Positions 42,932 through 52,410 of a stretch of 64,000 nucleotides of DNA are shown one piece after another. Within the stretch, counting starts at the first letter, position 1. Each line of letters opens with the position of its first letter. The position numbers and the translations under genes were made by a program. The DNA lies in contig CP102260.1 in assembly GCA_025146925.1 (NCBI GenBank), forward strand, positions 1,193,001 through 1,257,000. Direction: 5' to 3'. Source of the DNA: [Bacteroides] pectinophilus. Lineage in GTDB: Bacteria > Bacillota > Clostridia > Lachnospirales > Lachnospiraceae. The notes beneath the pieces are model-generated. The model saw nothing but the letters and a program-made list of their open reading frames with translations, was not told the origin of the DNA and did no database searches.

Positions 42932-43441
42932 ATGGCTAAAGTTGGAATTGTAATGGGCAGTGACTCAGATATGCCAATCATGGCTAAGGCTGCTGATGTT
43001 CTTGAAGAGCTTGGAATTGATTATGAGATGACAATTATATCAGCACACAGAGAGCCGGATGTTTTCTTTAACTATGCTAAGACAGCAGAAGAGAAAGGAT
43101 TTAAGGTAATAATAGCAGGAGCAGGAATGGCAGCACATCTGCCGGGCATGTGTGCAGCTATTTTCCCAATGCCTGTAATTGGTATCCCAATGCATACAAC
43201 AAGCCTTGGTGGAAGGGATTCACTTTATTCAATAGTACAGATGCCATCAGGAATTCCGGTTGCAACGGTTGCTATAAATGGTGGCGCTAATGCAGGACTT
43301 CTTGCAGCAAAGATTCTTGCAACATCAGATGATAAGCTGTTGGAGAAGCTTAAGGCTTACTCACAGAAACTTAAGGAGAGCGTTCAGGCTAAGGATGCCA
43401 GACTTCAGGAAGTAGGCTATAAGGCATATATGAATAAATAA
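42932..43441 (+). CDS. purE: 5-(carboxyamino)imidazole ribonucleotide mutase (PurE class I)
   Basis: A 169-aa enzyme that isomerises N5-CAIR to CAIR in purine synthesis. The N-terminal VGIVMGSDSDMPIM (residues 4-17) and the catalytic SAHREPD (about 41-47) are PurE class I motifs, and GAGMAAHLPGM follows. ATG 42932 is preferred because TAAGGGAG lies upstream; an earlier in-frame start at 42887 has no ribosome site. It is the first gene of the pur set. purK, purF, purL and purC are not in the window. Confidence 0.97.
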   Translation: MAKVGIVMGSDSDMPIMAKAADVLEELGIDYEMTIISAHREPDVFFNYAKTAEEKGFKVIIAGAGMAAHLPGMCAAIFPMPVIGIPMHTTSLGGRDSLYSIVQMPSGIPVATVAINGGANAGLLAAKILATSDDKLLEKLKAYSQKLKESVQAKDARLQEVGYKAYMNK

Positions 43442-43486
43442 TATCAATATATCATAAAGCAAAACAACAAACAGCGAAATAACAGT

Positions 43487-43508
43487 GCGGAACAACCGCG
43501 GAATGGAG
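43487..43508 (+). promoter_or_regulatory. Hairpin plus GGAATGGAG leader of purM
   Basis: GCGG (43487-43490), loop AACAA and CCGC (43496-43499), followed directly by GGAATGGAG and then ATG 43515. It is one of eight such leaders in the window. Confidence 0.62.
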
Positions 43509-43514
43509 AAGAAG

Positions 43515-44540
43515 ATGGATTACAAGAAGGCAGGCGTTGATATTGAGGCCGGATATAAGTCAGTAGAGCTCATGAAGGAGCATGTTAAGAAGACAATGAG
43601 ACCAGAGGTGCTTACTAATCTTGGAGGATTCTCAGGAGCATTTTCCATGGAGAAGTTCAAGGATATGGAGAAGCCTACACTTGTATCTGGAACAGATGGC
43701 GTAGGTACAAAGCTTAAGGTTGCATTTCTAATGGACAAGCATGATACAGTAGGTATCGACTGTGTTGCAATGTGTGTTAATGATATTGCATGTGCAGGCG
43801 GTGAACCGCTTTTCTTCCTTGATTACATAGCTTGCGGCAAGAATGAGCCGGAGAAGATTGCCAATATCGTTAAGGGTGTAGCAGAAGGATGTATCCAGTC
43901 TGATGCGGCGCTTATCGGTGGTGAGACAGCAGAGATGCCGGGATTCTATCCTGCTGATGAATATGACCTTGCAGGATTTGCGGTAGGTGTTGTTGATGAG
44001 AAGAATCTTATTACAGGGGCAGATATTAAGCCGGGAGATACACTTGTAGGTATCGCATCATCAGGCGTTCACAGTAATGGTTTCTCTCTTGTAAGAAGTG
44101 TATTTACAATGACAGAGGAATCACTTAACACATATTATGACAGCCTTGGTAAGACTCTTGGCGAGGCGCTTCTTGCTCCAACGAAGATATATGTTAAGAC
44201 TCTTCGTGAGATTAAGGATGCGGGCGTAAGAGTTAAGGGATGCAGCCATATTACAGGCGGCGGTTTCTACGAGAATGTTCCTAGAATGCTTCATGACGGC
44301 GTACGCGCTGTTATTAAGAAGGACAGCTATGAGGTACCTGCTATATTCAGAATGCTTGCTACAGATGGCGATATCGAAGAAAAGATTATGTACAATACAT
44401 TCAACATGGGTATCGGTATGGTACTTGCAGTTGATTCAAAGGATGTTGACACAGTGCTTGCAGCAGTTGAAAAGGCTGGCGAGAAGGGCTATGTTATCGG
44501 TCAGGTAGAAGCCGGCGAGAAGGGTGTAACTCTGATTTAA
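43515..44540 (+). CDS. purM: Phosphoribosylformylglycinamidine cyclo-ligase
   Basis: A 341-aa enzyme that makes aminoimidazole ribonucleotide from FGAM with ATP. It has the start [16 protein letters not shown], the catalytic loop [40 protein letters not shown] (family core, about residues 83-108) and [11 protein letters not shown]. The C-terminal AIRS domain includes [18 protein letters not shown] 43515 is clear since GGAATGGAG ends 6 bases upstream; an in-frame GTG at 43485 would start inside the hairpin. It follows purE by 73 bases and precedes purN by 100 bases. Confidence 0.97.
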   Translation: MDYKKAGVDIEAGYKSVELMKEHVKKTMRPEVLTNLGGFSGAFSMEKFKDMEKPTLVSGTDGVGTKLKVAFLMDKHDTVGIDCVAMCVNDIACAGGEPLFFLDYIACGKNEPEKIANIVKGVAEGCIQSDAALIGGETAEMPGFYPADEYDLAGFAVGVVDEKNLITGADIKPGDTLVGIASSGVHSNGFSLVRSVFTMTEESLNTYYDSLGKTLGEALLAPTKIYVKTLREIKDAGVRVKGCSHITGGGFYENVPRMLHDGVRAVIKKDSYEVPAIFRMLATDGDIEEKIMYNTFNMGIGMVLAVDSKDVDTVLAAVEKAGEKGYVIGQVEAGEKGVTLI

Positions 44541-44576
44541 TAATTGAATAGTGTGATAAATCTATGATTTTCACAT

Positions 44577-44634
44577 GCAGGATTTGTGCCTGCGCACTAA
44601 CTTGAGATGCGCAACTGGCTGCGCAGGAATGGGG
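44577..44634 (+). promoter_or_regulatory. Two-hairpin leader before purN
   Basis: Hairpin 1 is GTGC (44586-44589) with GCAC (44594-44597); an alternative is GCAGG (44577-44581) with CCTGC (44589-44593). TTGAGA follows, then hairpin 2, TGCGCA (44608-44613), loop ACTGGC and TGCGCA (44620-44625), then GGAATGGGG. It aligns with the 22926 and trkA leaders. Confidence 0.68.
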
Positions 44635-44640
44635 ATTAGT

Positions 44641-45234
44641 ATGAGAATAGCAGTTATGGTGTCAGGAGGCGGAACTAACCTTCAGGCAATTATAGATGCA
44701 ATTAATGCAGGAACTATCACCAATACGGAGATTGCTGTTGTAATAAGCAATAATGCCAATGCATATGCGCTTACAAGAGCACGTGAGAATGGTATAGAGG
44801 CTGTGTGTGTATCACCTAAGGACTATGAGAACCGCGATACATTCAACAGGGAGCTTCTTAATAAGGTTAATGCTTATAATGTGGATCTGGTTGTTCTTGC
44901 AGGATTCCTTGTAAAGATTCCTGAGGAGATGGTTCATCAGTACAATCACAGAATAATAAATATTCATCCGTCACTTATACCATCTTTTTGTGGTGTCGGA
45001 TTTTACGGACTTAAGGTTCACGAGGCCGCACTGGAAAAGGGAGTTAAGGTTACGGGTGCAACAGTTCATTTTGTAGATGAAGGAATGGATACCGGACGAA
45101 TAATTCTTCAGAAGGCTGTAGACGTATTGGAGAATGATACTCCACAGACTCTGCAGAGAAGAGTAATGGAACAGGCTGAGTGGAAGATACTTCCTCAGGC
45201 AATTGATATGATTGCCAATGGAAGAATACACTGA
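44641..45234 (+). CDS. purN: Phosphoribosylglycinamide formyltransferase
   Basis: A 197-aa enzyme that transfers formyl from 10-formyl-THF to GAR. It has MVSGGGTNLQAIIDAI (residues 6-21), the catalytic Asn/His region RIINIHPSLIPSF (about 103-115) with the SFCGVGFYG variant common in clostridia, and ATVHFVDEGMDTGRII with the catalytic Asp. ATG 44641 follows GGAATGGGGA and aligns with family N-termini; a longer start at 44575 would translate the hairpins. It is coupled to purD 14 bases downstream. Confidence 0.97.
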   Translation: MRIAVMVSGGGTNLQAIIDAINAGTITNTEIAVVISNNANAYALTRARENGIEAVCVSPKDYENRDTFNRELLNKVNAYNVDLVVLAGFLVKIPEEMVHQYNHRIINIHPSLIPSFCGVGFYGLKVHEAALEKGVKVTGATVHFVDEGMDTGRIILQKAVDVLENDTPQTLQRRVMEQAEWKILPQAIDMIANGRIH

Positions 45235-45248
45235 TAAAGGAGAGTATA

Positions 45249-46523
45249 ATGAAGGTACTTATTATTGGCAGCGGCGGACGTGAGCATGCAATAGCATGGA
45301 AGGTTGCTCAGAGCAGCCGTGTTGATAAGATATATTGTGCACCCGGCAATGCAGGAATAGCTGAGATTGCAGAGTGCGTTAATATTAAGGCAATGGAATT
45401 TGACAAGCTTGTAAAGTTTGCAAAAGATAATGCCATTGACCTGACAGTAGTCGGAATGGATGATCCGCTTGTTGGCGGAATTGTAGATGCATTTGAGGCA
45501 GAAGGGTTAAGAGTATTCGGACCTCGTAGGAATGCGGCAATACTTGAGGGTTCTAAGGCATTTTCAAAGGATCTTATGAAGAAGTATAACATCCCTACTG
45601 CTGCATATGAGACATTTACATCAGCAGAAGAGGCTAAGAAGTATCTCGAGACATCAGAGTATCCTATAGTTCTTAAGGCTGACGGACTTGCGCTCGGTAA
45701 GGGTGTTCTTATCTGCCAGACTAAGGAAGAAGCTATGGAAGGTGTTAATGAGCTTATGCTTGATAAGAAGTTTGGCTCAGCCGGTAATACCATCGTTATA
45801 GAGGAGTTTATGACAGGACGTGAGGTATCAGTCCTCTCATTTGTTGACGGCAGCACAATTAAGATTATGTCGTCCGCACAGGATCATAAGCGTGCCAAGG
45901 ATGGAGACCAGGGGCTTAATACAGGCGGTATGGGTAACTTCTCTCCAAGTCCTTTCTATACTAAGGAAGTGGATGATTTCTGTAAGGCACATATCTATCA
46001 GGCAACTGTAGATGCCATGAAGGCAGAGGGAAGACCTTTCAAGGGTGTAATCTTCTTCGGTCTTATGCTTACTCCGAAGGGACCAAGAGTACTTGAATAC
46101 AATGCAAGATTTGGTGACCCTGAGGCACAGGTTGTTCTTCCAAGAATGGAGAACGATATTATTGACGTGTTTGAGGCATGTATTGACGGAACACTAGATA
46201 AGATAGACCTTAAGTTCTCAGACAAAGCTGCTGTCTGCGTAGTACTTGCATCTGACGGATATCCTGTATCATATGAGAAAGGATTTGAGATTACCGGAAT
46301 GGAGAACTTCAAAGGTAAGGATGGATATTATCTTTTCCATGCAGGCTCAGCTTTCAATGCTGAGGGCAAGGTCGTTACCAACGGAGGGCGTGTGCTCGGT
46401 GTAACAGCTCTGGGAGATACACTTAAGGAAGCACGTGCTAATGCTTACAAGGCAGTTGAATGGGTTGATTTTAAGAACAAATATATGAGACATGATATCG
46501 GCAAGGCTATAGACGAAGCATAG
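45249..46523 (+). CDS. purD: Phosphoribosylamine-glycine ligase
   Basis: A 424-aa ATP-grasp enzyme joining glycine to phosphoribosylamine. The N-domain starts VLIIGSGGREHAIAWKV. The ATP-grasp part has LKADGLALGKGVLIC, VIEEFMTGREVSVLSF and the metal-binding end EYNARFGDPEAQVVLPR. The C-domain contains NGGRVLGVTALGDTL. Length is typical. AAAGGAGAG lies 5 bases before ATG 45249. It ends the pur group; the next gene is unrelated and lies 78 bases further on, after an 8-bp hairpin. Confidence 0.98.
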   Translation: MKVLIIGSGGREHAIAWKVAQSSRVDKIYCAPGNAGIAEIAECVNIKAMEFDKLVKFAKDNAIDLTVVGMDDPLVGGIVDAFEAEGLRVFGPRRNAAILEGSKAFSKDLMKKYNIPTAAYETFTSAEEAKKYLETSEYPIVLKADGLALGKGVLICQTKEEAMEGVNELMLDKKFGSAGNTIVIEEFMTGREVSVLSFVDGSTIKIMSSAQDHKRAKDGDQGLNTGGMGNFSPSPFYTKEVDDFCKAHIYQATVDAMKAEGRPFKGVIFFGLMLTPKGPRVLEYNARFGDPEAQVVLPRMENDIIDVFEACIDGTLDKIDLKFSDKAAVCVVLASDGYPVSYEKGFEITGMENFKGKDGYYLFHAGSAFNAEGKVVTNGGRVLGVTALGDTLKEARANAYKAVEWVDFKNKYMRHDIGKAIDEA

Positions 46524-46545
46524 AGTCAGGGCTGATATGTATAAT

Positions 46546-46581
46546 ATGGACAGTGGCATGTATTGTTGTGCTGCTGTCCAT
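46546..46581 (+). other. Stem-loop after purD
   Basis: ATGGACAG (46546-46553) and CTGTCCAT (46574-46581) form an 8-bp stem with a 20-base loop, followed by the AATGGAGA ribosome site of the next gene. With no T-run, it is more likely an mRNA structure or leader element than a terminator. Confidence 0.45.
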
Positions 46582-46601
46582 TTGCATGTAATGGAGAAGA
46601 T

Positions 46602-47402
46602 ATGAGCAGCATAATTATGAATTTTTCAAATGTATATAGCGGACAGGATTTTATCCATGATGATAACAGCATATATATGGATATGTCTGATATTACGGGA
46701 ACAGACTGTTATTGCGATGATGATGCGGCAGCTGAGATAAAGGGACGCATTGGGAATATGCCCGTAAAGGCAGTTCACTATATTGATTCAGGCAATTATC
46801 ATTATGTCAGCAGTATATGGCTGGATAAGATAACAGAGCCGTTTATACTGGTGGTTTTTGACAATCACCCTGATATGCAGCCTCCGGCATTCGGAGATAT
46901 ATTATCATGCGGCGGATGGATAAAGAATGTACTTGATAATAACGGATATCTGGAAAAGGTTCTTATTATAGGCGTTAACAGAAAGCTTACGGATGAACTG
47001 GAGGATGAGCTTAAGATGTATACAGAGAGCGGAAAAGCCGCTTTCATAACAAGACAGGAAATTGCTGATATGCTTGACTGCAGTGCTGACGGCTGTGAGG
47101 AACTATATACAGATATGTATGCGGATGCAGCAGATAAGTATGTGGGGGAAGGACACAAGGTATATATATCACTTGATAAGGATGTGCTTGATGAGAGAAT
47201 TGTAAGTACTAACTGGGATCAGGGAGATATGAGGCTGAATGAAGTTTCTTCTTATATTAATGCAATACTTAAGAACAATGAACTGGCAGGCATGGATGTG
47301 TGTGGGGAACCATCACTGGGGCAGGCACATGATGATGCTGTGATAAGAAGTAACGGGGTTAACAGATATTTTTCAAATATAATGAAAAATTTTTTGTTAT
47401 AG
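46602..47402 (+). CDS. Arginase/agmatinase-fold protein of unknown substrate
   Basis: A 266-aa protein with the metal motifs of the ureohydrolase superfamily: VVFDNHPDMQPP (about residues 84-95, DxHxD type) and ISLDKDVLDERI (about 188-199, SxDxDxxD type), and an upstream His in KAVHYIDSGNYHYVSS. These would hold a binuclear Mn centre. The surrounding sequence is divergent from arginase and agmatinase, and shorter (266 against about 300 aa). The substrate could be a guanidino compound, but a deacetylase-like role cannot be excluded. ATG 46602 has AATGGAGA 4 bases upstream. It lies between purD and the heat-shock operon. Confidence 0.75.
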   Translation: MSSIIMNFSNVYSGQDFIHDDNSIYMDMSDITGTDCYCDDDAAAEIKGRIGNMPVKAVHYIDSGNYHYVSSIWLDKITEPFILVVFDNHPDMQPPAFGDILSCGGWIKNVLDNNGYLEKVLIIGVNRKLTDELEDELKMYTESGKAAFITRQEIADMLDCSADGCEELYTDMYADAADKYVGEGHKVYISLDKDVLDERIVSTNWDQGDMRLNEVSSYINAILKNNELAGMDVCGEPSLGQAHDDAVIRSNGVNRYFSNIMKNFLL

Positions 47403-47405
47403 GTG

Positions 47406-47434
47406 TTGACAAATGAATATCACAGTGATATCTT
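47406..47434 (+). promoter_or_regulatory. Promoter of the hrcA-grpE-dnaK-dnaJ operon
   Basis: A perfect TTGACA (47406-47411), a 17-base spacer and TATCTT (47429-47434). Transcription would begin near 47441, just before the CIRCE element. Confidence 0.8.
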
Positions 47435-47450
47435 AATTGTATTGAAAATG

Positions 47451-47477
47451 TTAGCACTCCACAACAATGAGTGCTAA
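47451..47477. promoter_or_regulatory. CIRCE operator (HrcA binding site)
   Basis: TTAGCACTC, nine bases and GAGTGCTAA form the perfect CIRCE inverted repeat. It lies between the promoter and hrcA, so HrcA would repress its own operon until heat shock. Confidence 0.98.
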
Positions 47478-47500
47478 CAAATAAAAAAGGAGTGGCTGCA

Positions 47501-48553
47501 ATGGATGAACTGGATGAACGCAAGCTGAAGATATTACATGCAATAATTCAGAATTACCTTGAGACTGGTGAGCCCGTCGGTTCGAGAACAATTTCAAAGT
47601 ATGCGGATCTTAATCTCAGTTCAGCAACTATTCGTAATGAGATGGCTGATCTTGAGGAACTCGGATATATTATCCAGCCGCATACATCAGCCGGAAGAAT
47701 ACCGACAGATAAGGGCTACAGATTGTATGTAGACAATATGCTTAAGGAGAAGGAAGAGGAGCTTGCCGGAAGAGAACAGGAAGTCGAGAAGATGAAAGAT
47801 TTCCTTTCAGAGAAGGTGGACAGAGTTGAAGAGCTTTTGCAGAATGTGGCAAAGACACTTGCGGTTGATACCAATTATGCAACGATGGTTTCAACACCGC
47901 AGTATCATCATAACAAGCTCAAGTTTGTCCAGCTTTCACAGTTAGAACCGTATAAGATTCTTGCTGTAATAGTTATGGACGGCAACCTTATAAGGAATAA
48001 GGTAATTGACATCAAGAATGAGATTTCACCTGAGAATCTGCTGAAGCTTAATGTGCTTCTGAACAGCACTCTGAACGGGCTGACGCTCGAGGAAATCAAT
48101 CTTGGAATAATAAGCCGTATGCAGAATCAGGCAGGCGAGCAGATTGAACTTGTCAAGTGCGTGATAGATGCAATAGCCGAGACAATCGGTAATGCTGATG
48201 ATCTTCAGATATATACAAGCGGTGCAACGAATATTTTCAAGTACCCTGAACTGAGTGATTCAAGCAAGGCAAGTGAACTGATATGCACATTGGAAGAGAA
48301 AGAGAGATTGACAGATCTTATCACTGATTCACTTAGGAATGAAGATAATCAGGGAATACAGGTGTATATCGGAAGTGAGACGCCGGTGCAGACTATGAAG
48401 GACTGCAGCGTTGTTACAGCTAATTATGAATTGAGGGATGGCGTTAAGGGTACAATCGGTATCATAGGTCCTAAGAGAATGGATTATGAGAAGGTTGTTG
48501 AGACGCTTCAGACAATCAGGACACAGCTCGATACAGTGTTCAAGAAAACATAG
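47501..48553 (+). CDS. hrcA: Heat-inducible transcription repressor HrcA
   Basis: A 350-aa repressor of the class I heat-shock genes. The N-terminal winged helix (about residues 5-75) has the segments LETGEPVGSRTISKY and SATIRNEMADLEELGYI. A GAF-like domain and insert follow to the end (GTIGIIGPKRMDYEKVV). ATG 47501 is chosen because AAAGGAG lies 7 bases upstream; an in-frame start at 47471 falls inside CIRCE. It is the first gene of the hrcA-grpE-dnaK-dnaJ operon and is probably tuned by GroEL availability, as in Bacillus. Confidence 0.98.
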   Translation: MDELDERKLKILHAIIQNYLETGEPVGSRTISKYADLNLSSATIRNEMADLEELGYIIQPHTSAGRIPTDKGYRLYVDNMLKEKEEELAGREQEVEKMKDFLSEKVDRVEELLQNVAKTLAVDTNYATMVSTPQYHHNKLKFVQLSQLEPYKILAVIVMDGNLIRNKVIDIKNEISPENLLKLNVLLNSTLNGLTLEEINLGIISRMQNQAGEQIELVKCVIDAIAETIGNADDLQIYTSGATNIFKYPELSDSSKASELICTLEEKERLTDLITDSLRNEDNQGIQVYIGSETPVQTMKDCSVVTANYELRDGVKGTIGIIGPKRMDYEKVVETLQTIRTQLDTVFKKT

Positions 48554-48569
48554 AAAGGTTGGAATAAAA

Positions 48570-49172
48570 GTGGACGAAGAGAAGAAGAATTCAGGTAATG
48601 TTGATATCGGGGAAGAGATTGAAGATATCAAGAGCGCACCTGAAGATGTTAATGAAGCTTCTGATGAGGCAGCAGGTACAACGGATGGTGCTGATAAGGA
48701 AGATGATAAGTCTTCTGATAAGTCTGCCAAGAAGGATCCTAAGGACGAGGCTATTAAGGAACTTAAGGATAAGTTCACAAGACAGATGGCTGAGTTCGAC
48801 AACTTCAGAAAGCGTACGGAAAAAGAAAAGTCAGCTATGTATGAGGTTGGCGCCAAGAGCGTTATAGAGAAGATTCTTCCTATAGTAGATAATTTTGAGA
48901 GAGGTCTTGGAAGTGTTACTGAAGAAGATAAAGGAAGTGCATTCGTAGAAGGAATGAACATGGTATACAGACAGCTTACCAAGGCACTTGAAGATATGGA
49001 TGTCAAGCCGATTGAGGCTTTGGGCAAGGAATTCAATCCTGAATATCACAATGCGGTTATGCATGTTGATGACGAGGAGGCCGGCGATAATATAATCGTT
49101 GAAGAGTTCCAAAAGGGTTACACCTACCGCGACAGTGTTGTAAGACACAGCATGGTTAAGGTAGCTAATTAA
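48570..49172 (+). CDS. grpE: Nucleotide exchange factor GrpE
   Basis: A 200-aa DnaK co-chaperone that releases ADP. The N-terminal ~70 residues are acidic and low-complexity (EASDEAAGTTDGADKEDDK). A long helix follows (EAIKELKDKFTRQMAEFDNF, about 75-94), then the family core NFRKRTEKEK and the C-terminal beta wing (NPEYHNAVMHVDDEE, VVEEFQKGY-type end with YRDSVVRHSMVKVAN). GTG 48570 is preferred, with AAAGGTTGGA upstream; longer starts run into the hrcA end. It lies 16 bases after hrcA. Confidence 0.96.
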   Translation: MDEEKKNSGNVDIGEEIEDIKSAPEDVNEASDEAAGTTDGADKEDDKSSDKSAKKDPKDEAIKELKDKFTRQMAEFDNFRKRTEKEKSAMYEVGAKSVIEKILPIVDNFERGLGSVTEEDKGSAFVEGMNMVYRQLTKALEDMDVKPIEALGKEFNPEYHNAVMHVDDEEAGDNIIVEEFQKGYTYRDSVVRHSMVKVAN

Positions 49173-49190
49173 TATAGAATTTAAGAATAA

Positions 49191-51086
<1,896 letters not shown>

Positions 51087-51106
51087 TCATCCTGAACATG
51101 ATTCGA

Positions 51107-51140
51107 GAATAACAGTAGGCCACAAGGCTTACTGTTATTC
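51107..51140 (+). other. dnaK-dnaJ intercistronic hairpin
   Basis: GAATAACAGTAGGCC (51107-51121), loop ACAA and GGCTTACTGTTATTC (51126-51140) form a 15-bp stem with one G-U pair. No T-run follows. It probably stabilises upstream mRNA or lowers read-through into dnaJ. Confidence 0.8.
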
Positions 51141-51175
51141 ATGTTTAAATATATCAGATTGGAGACAGCACAACG

Positions 51176-52303
51176 ATGGCGGACAAGAGAGATTATTATG
51201 AGGTGCTTGGTGTCCCTAGAGATGCCGATGAAGCAGCTCTCAAGAAGGCATACAGACAGCTCGCTAAGAAGTACCATCCTGACATAAATCCGGGGGATAA
51301 GGAAGCAGAGGCAAAGTTTAAAGAGGCATCAGAAGCATATGCAGTATTGAGCGACCCTGAGAAGAGAAGACAGTATGACCAGTTTGGTCATGCTGCATTC
51401 GATGGCGGTGCAGGTGGTGCCGGCGGCTTTGACTTTAACAACATGGGAGATATGGGAGATATCTTTGGAGACATCTTCGGAGACCTCTTTGGCGGCGGCT
51501 CACGCAGACGTGCAAGCAATGGCCCTATGCAGGGAGCTAATGTGCGTACAAGCGTCAGAATTACATTTGAGGAAGCATTCAGGGGCGTTGATAAGGAACT
51601 TGACCTCAATCTCAAGGAAGAGTGTGAGACCTGCCACGGAACAGGTGCAAAGCCGGGAACAGAAGCCACAACATGTCCTAAGTGTGGCGGTAAGGGTCAG
51701 GTAGTATATACACAGCAGTCATTGTTCGGCATGGTTCGTAATGTTACAACATGTCCTGACTGTAACGGAACAGGTAAGATAATAAAGGATAAGTGTCCTG
51801 ACTGTTATGGTTCAGGCTATATAACAAAGCGTAAGAAGATTCAGGTATCAATACCTGCAGGTATTGATTCAGGCCAGAGTGTAAGAATAAGAGGCAAGGG
51901 TGAACCGGGAATCAATGGCGGACCTCGCGGAGATCTTCTTGTTGAAGTAATAGTTGCACAGCATCCTAAGTTCCAGCGTCAGGACATGAATGTATTCTCA
52001 ACAGAGAGTATAAGCTTCCCTACGGCTGTTCTTGGCGGTGAAGTAAGAATACCTACTGTTGCAGGCGATGTAATGGTTGATGTTAAGCCGGGAACGCAGT
52101 CAGGAACCAAGATTCGTCTCAAAGGCAAGGGTATGCCGTCACTGCGCAGCCAGAGCCTGATGGGCGACCATTATGTAACGCTTGTTGTTGATGTACCTAC
52201 TAAGCTTAATGAGGAACAGAAGGCTGCACTCTGCGCTTATGATCAGACTATGACAGGTAAGGAGCGTCCTAAGGATAAGAAACACAAGGGATTTTTTAAG
52301 TAA
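51176..52303 (+). CDS. dnaJ: Chaperone protein DnaJ (Hsp40)
   Basis: A 375-aa co-chaperone of DnaK. The J domain (residues 1-70) has the HPD motif in [12 protein letters not shown] Gly/Phe-rich linker follows ([13 protein letters not shown], then [14 protein letters not shown]). Four zinc motifs CxxCxGxG lie at about residues 144-205 ([32 protein letters not shown]). The C-terminal substrate-binding and dimer domains complete a type I DnaJ. ATG 51176 has TTGGAGA upstream. It is the last gene of the CIRCE operon. Confidence 0.98.
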   Translation: MADKRDYYEVLGVPRDADEAALKKAYRQLAKKYHPDINPGDKEAEAKFKEASEAYAVLSDPEKRRQYDQFGHAAFDGGAGGAGGFDFNNMGDMGDIFGDIFGDLFGGGSRRRASNGPMQGANVRTSVRITFEEAFRGVDKELDLNLKEECETCHGTGAKPGTEATTCPKCGGKGQVVYTQQSLFGMVRNVTTCPDCNGTGKIIKDKCPDCYGSGYITKRKKIQVSIPAGIDSGQSVRIRGKGEPGINGGPRGDLLVEVIVAQHPKFQRQDMNVFSTESISFPTAVLGGEVRIPTVAGDVMVDVKPGTQSGTKIRLKGKGMPSLRSQSLMGDHYVTLVVDVPTKLNEEQKAALCAYDQTMTGKERPKDKKHKGFFK

Positions 52304-52330
52304 GCGATTTTAAGTAAGTTTTTTTGAATA

Positions 52331-52359
52331 TTGTAAAATTGCCGTAATAAGGTTATACT
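52331..52359 (+). promoter_or_regulatory. Promoter of the M16C peptidase gene
   Basis: TTGTAA (52331-52336), a 17-base spacer and TATACT (52354-52359), 52 bases before the start. Confidence 0.5.
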
Positions 52360-52410
52360 ATCCATATTGGCATTATTTGTGAATGCCGAAATGTGGAAAG
52401 GAACTTTATT

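Noticed and set aside
48329-49036. 235-residue minus-strand open frame over hrcA-grpE
   Set aside because: Ser-rich shadow of the acidic GrpE region; no start signal and no family features.
52304-52330. Terminator after dnaJ
   Set aside because: The region has direct repeats of AAGTAAG and T-runs but no stem, so termination cannot be supported.
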